From RGEC01 sp964626685 (lineage in GTDB: Bacteria > Bacteroidota > Bacteroidia > NS11-12g > UBA955): a stretch of DNA of 64,000 nt. Numbering within the stretch: the stretch's first letter is position 1; each line of letters begins with the position of its first letter. Made by a program: the position numbers and the translations under genes. The notes under the pieces were generated by a model that was not told where the DNA came from, ran no database searches, and saw only the letters and a list, made by a program, of their open reading frames with translations. The DNA lies in NCBI GenBank assembly GCA_964626685.1, contig CAZVJY010000007.1:79840-143839 (forward strand). The letters are read 5' to 3'. Positions 63,711-64,000 of this stretch are shown one piece after another.

Positions 63711-63748
63711 CCATAAAAAAGGCTGCCCTAGGGCAGCCTTTTTTATGG
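63711..63748. terminator. Bidirectional terminator, perfect 38-base palindrome
   Basis: CCATAAAAAAGGCTGCCC pairs fully with GGGCAGCCTTTTTTATGG around a TA, so each strand has a GC stem with a T-rich tail. It lies between the convergent rfaE1 and CHU_C genes and serves both. Confidence 0.9.
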
Positions 63749-63761
63749 ATTGATATCGTTG

Positions 63762-64000
63762 TTATCTTAACAATGTTATCGTACCATCAAATTTATAGAC
63801 CTTATCTTCAAATGAAGTTACCTCTACATGGTAAACATACACTCCTGACTGACATTCCTGACCATTGGCGGTTCCATCCCAACCTTTGTTGATATCGTTG
63901 GTTTCGTACATCTTTTCACCCCAGCGGTTGTACACAGTTACATTGATCCCCTTGAAATTGCTGGCCGTCACGTTGAACGTATTGTTCTTGCCGGGGCCTG
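63762..64000 (-). CDS. C-terminal end of a second T9SS cargo protein (CHU_C domain), 5' partial
   Basis: The open frame reaches the window's right edge, so the gene continues beyond it. The 78 visible codons encode a CHU_C domain: 'NTFNVTASNFKGINVTVYNRWGEKMYE', then 'GWDGTANGQECQSGVYVYHVEV', ending 'GTITLLR'. The ending is the same type as that at the left edge. The cargo itself is unknown. An internal ATG at 63971 is not the true start. Confidence 0.88.
   Translation of the reverse strand, partial: GPGKNNTFNVTASNFKGINVTVYNRWGEKMYETNDINKGWDGTANGQECQSGVYVYHVEVTSFEDKVYKFDGTITLLR

Overview
The window is a stretch of a Bacteroidota (Bacteroidetes) chromosome. The evidence is: type IX secretion CHU_C-type C-terminal domains at both window edges; a complete Alternative Complex III operon (actABCDEF); promoters of the TTTG-N19/20-TAnnTTTG class; mostly absent Shine-Dalgarno sequences; and the serC-serA-DUF1015 arrangement. 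Gene content suggests an aerobic, heterotrophic, rod-shaped, LPS-bearing cell. I cannot place it reliably below phylum. A run of 100 Ns (817-916) shows that this is a scaffolded, probably metagenomic or draft, assembly.

Layout. 1-1070: tail of a secreted T9SS cargo protein, tRNA-Val(UAC), a small GIY-YIG nuclease gene directly behind the tRNA, and a second, partial copy of the tRNA 3' half plus its terminator, interrupted by the assembly gap. 1071-3400: M42 aminopeptidase, LpxL-like acyltransferase, ArsR-type regulator. 3443-6638 (minus): serC-serA-DUF1015. 6701-7276: secreted protein of unknown function. 7277-14683 (minus): an OmpA-domain protein followed by nuoIJKLMN, with nuoA-H missing. 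14767-16014 (minus): ornithine aminotransferase. 16067-19165: large TolB-like protein with a decayed peptidase domain. 19266-25412: mreB-mreC-mreD-mrdA-rodA-mnmD, the cell elongation cluster with a tRNA-modification gene at its end. 25453-30561: FG-GAP/ASPIC-UnbV lipoprotein, a 49-aa basic protein with its own promoter and terminator, and a vanadium haloperoxidase-like PAP2 lipoprotein. 30564-33176 (minus): valS. 33274-41767 (minus): actABCDEF. 41997-47684: GT2 glycosyltransferase, a lytic transglycosylase/TPR pair (minus), beta-CASP RNase-like hydrolase, queuosine precursor transporter, His-rich membrane protein. 47866-50523 (minus): rpsA with an appended helix-hairpin-helix, and two tiny zinc ribbons. 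50613-54812: metal/cobalamin-type binding protein, lipoprotein, CBS-type cystathionine beta-synthase, polyprenyl synthase, DUF1801. 54812-61382 (minus): sortilin-type BNR propeller, WD40 protein, GT4. 61484-64000: aspartate aminotransferase, heptose-7-phosphate kinase, bidirectional terminator, and the end of another CHU_C protein.

How the parts work together. NuoI-N and ACIII belong to one aerobic respiratory chain (NADH to quinone to cytochrome c). The mre/mrdA/rodA genes build the lateral wall. rfaE1 and the LpxL-like enzyme serve the outer membrane. serC/serA, aspC, the CBS-type enzyme and rocD cover amino-acid metabolism.

Most of the window is ordinary housekeeping sequence. The most unusual structure is the tRNA-Val/GIY-YIG cassette at 376-937. 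Next are the strong Shine-Dalgarno plus TTG start of rpsA, the helix-hairpin-helix tail on S1, and the small basic protein at 28988. Apart from 754-1070, no gene-free stretch exceeds 300 bases. The 229-base and 181-base spacers at 41768-41996 and 47685-47865 hold only a promoter element and a terminator that I can recognise.
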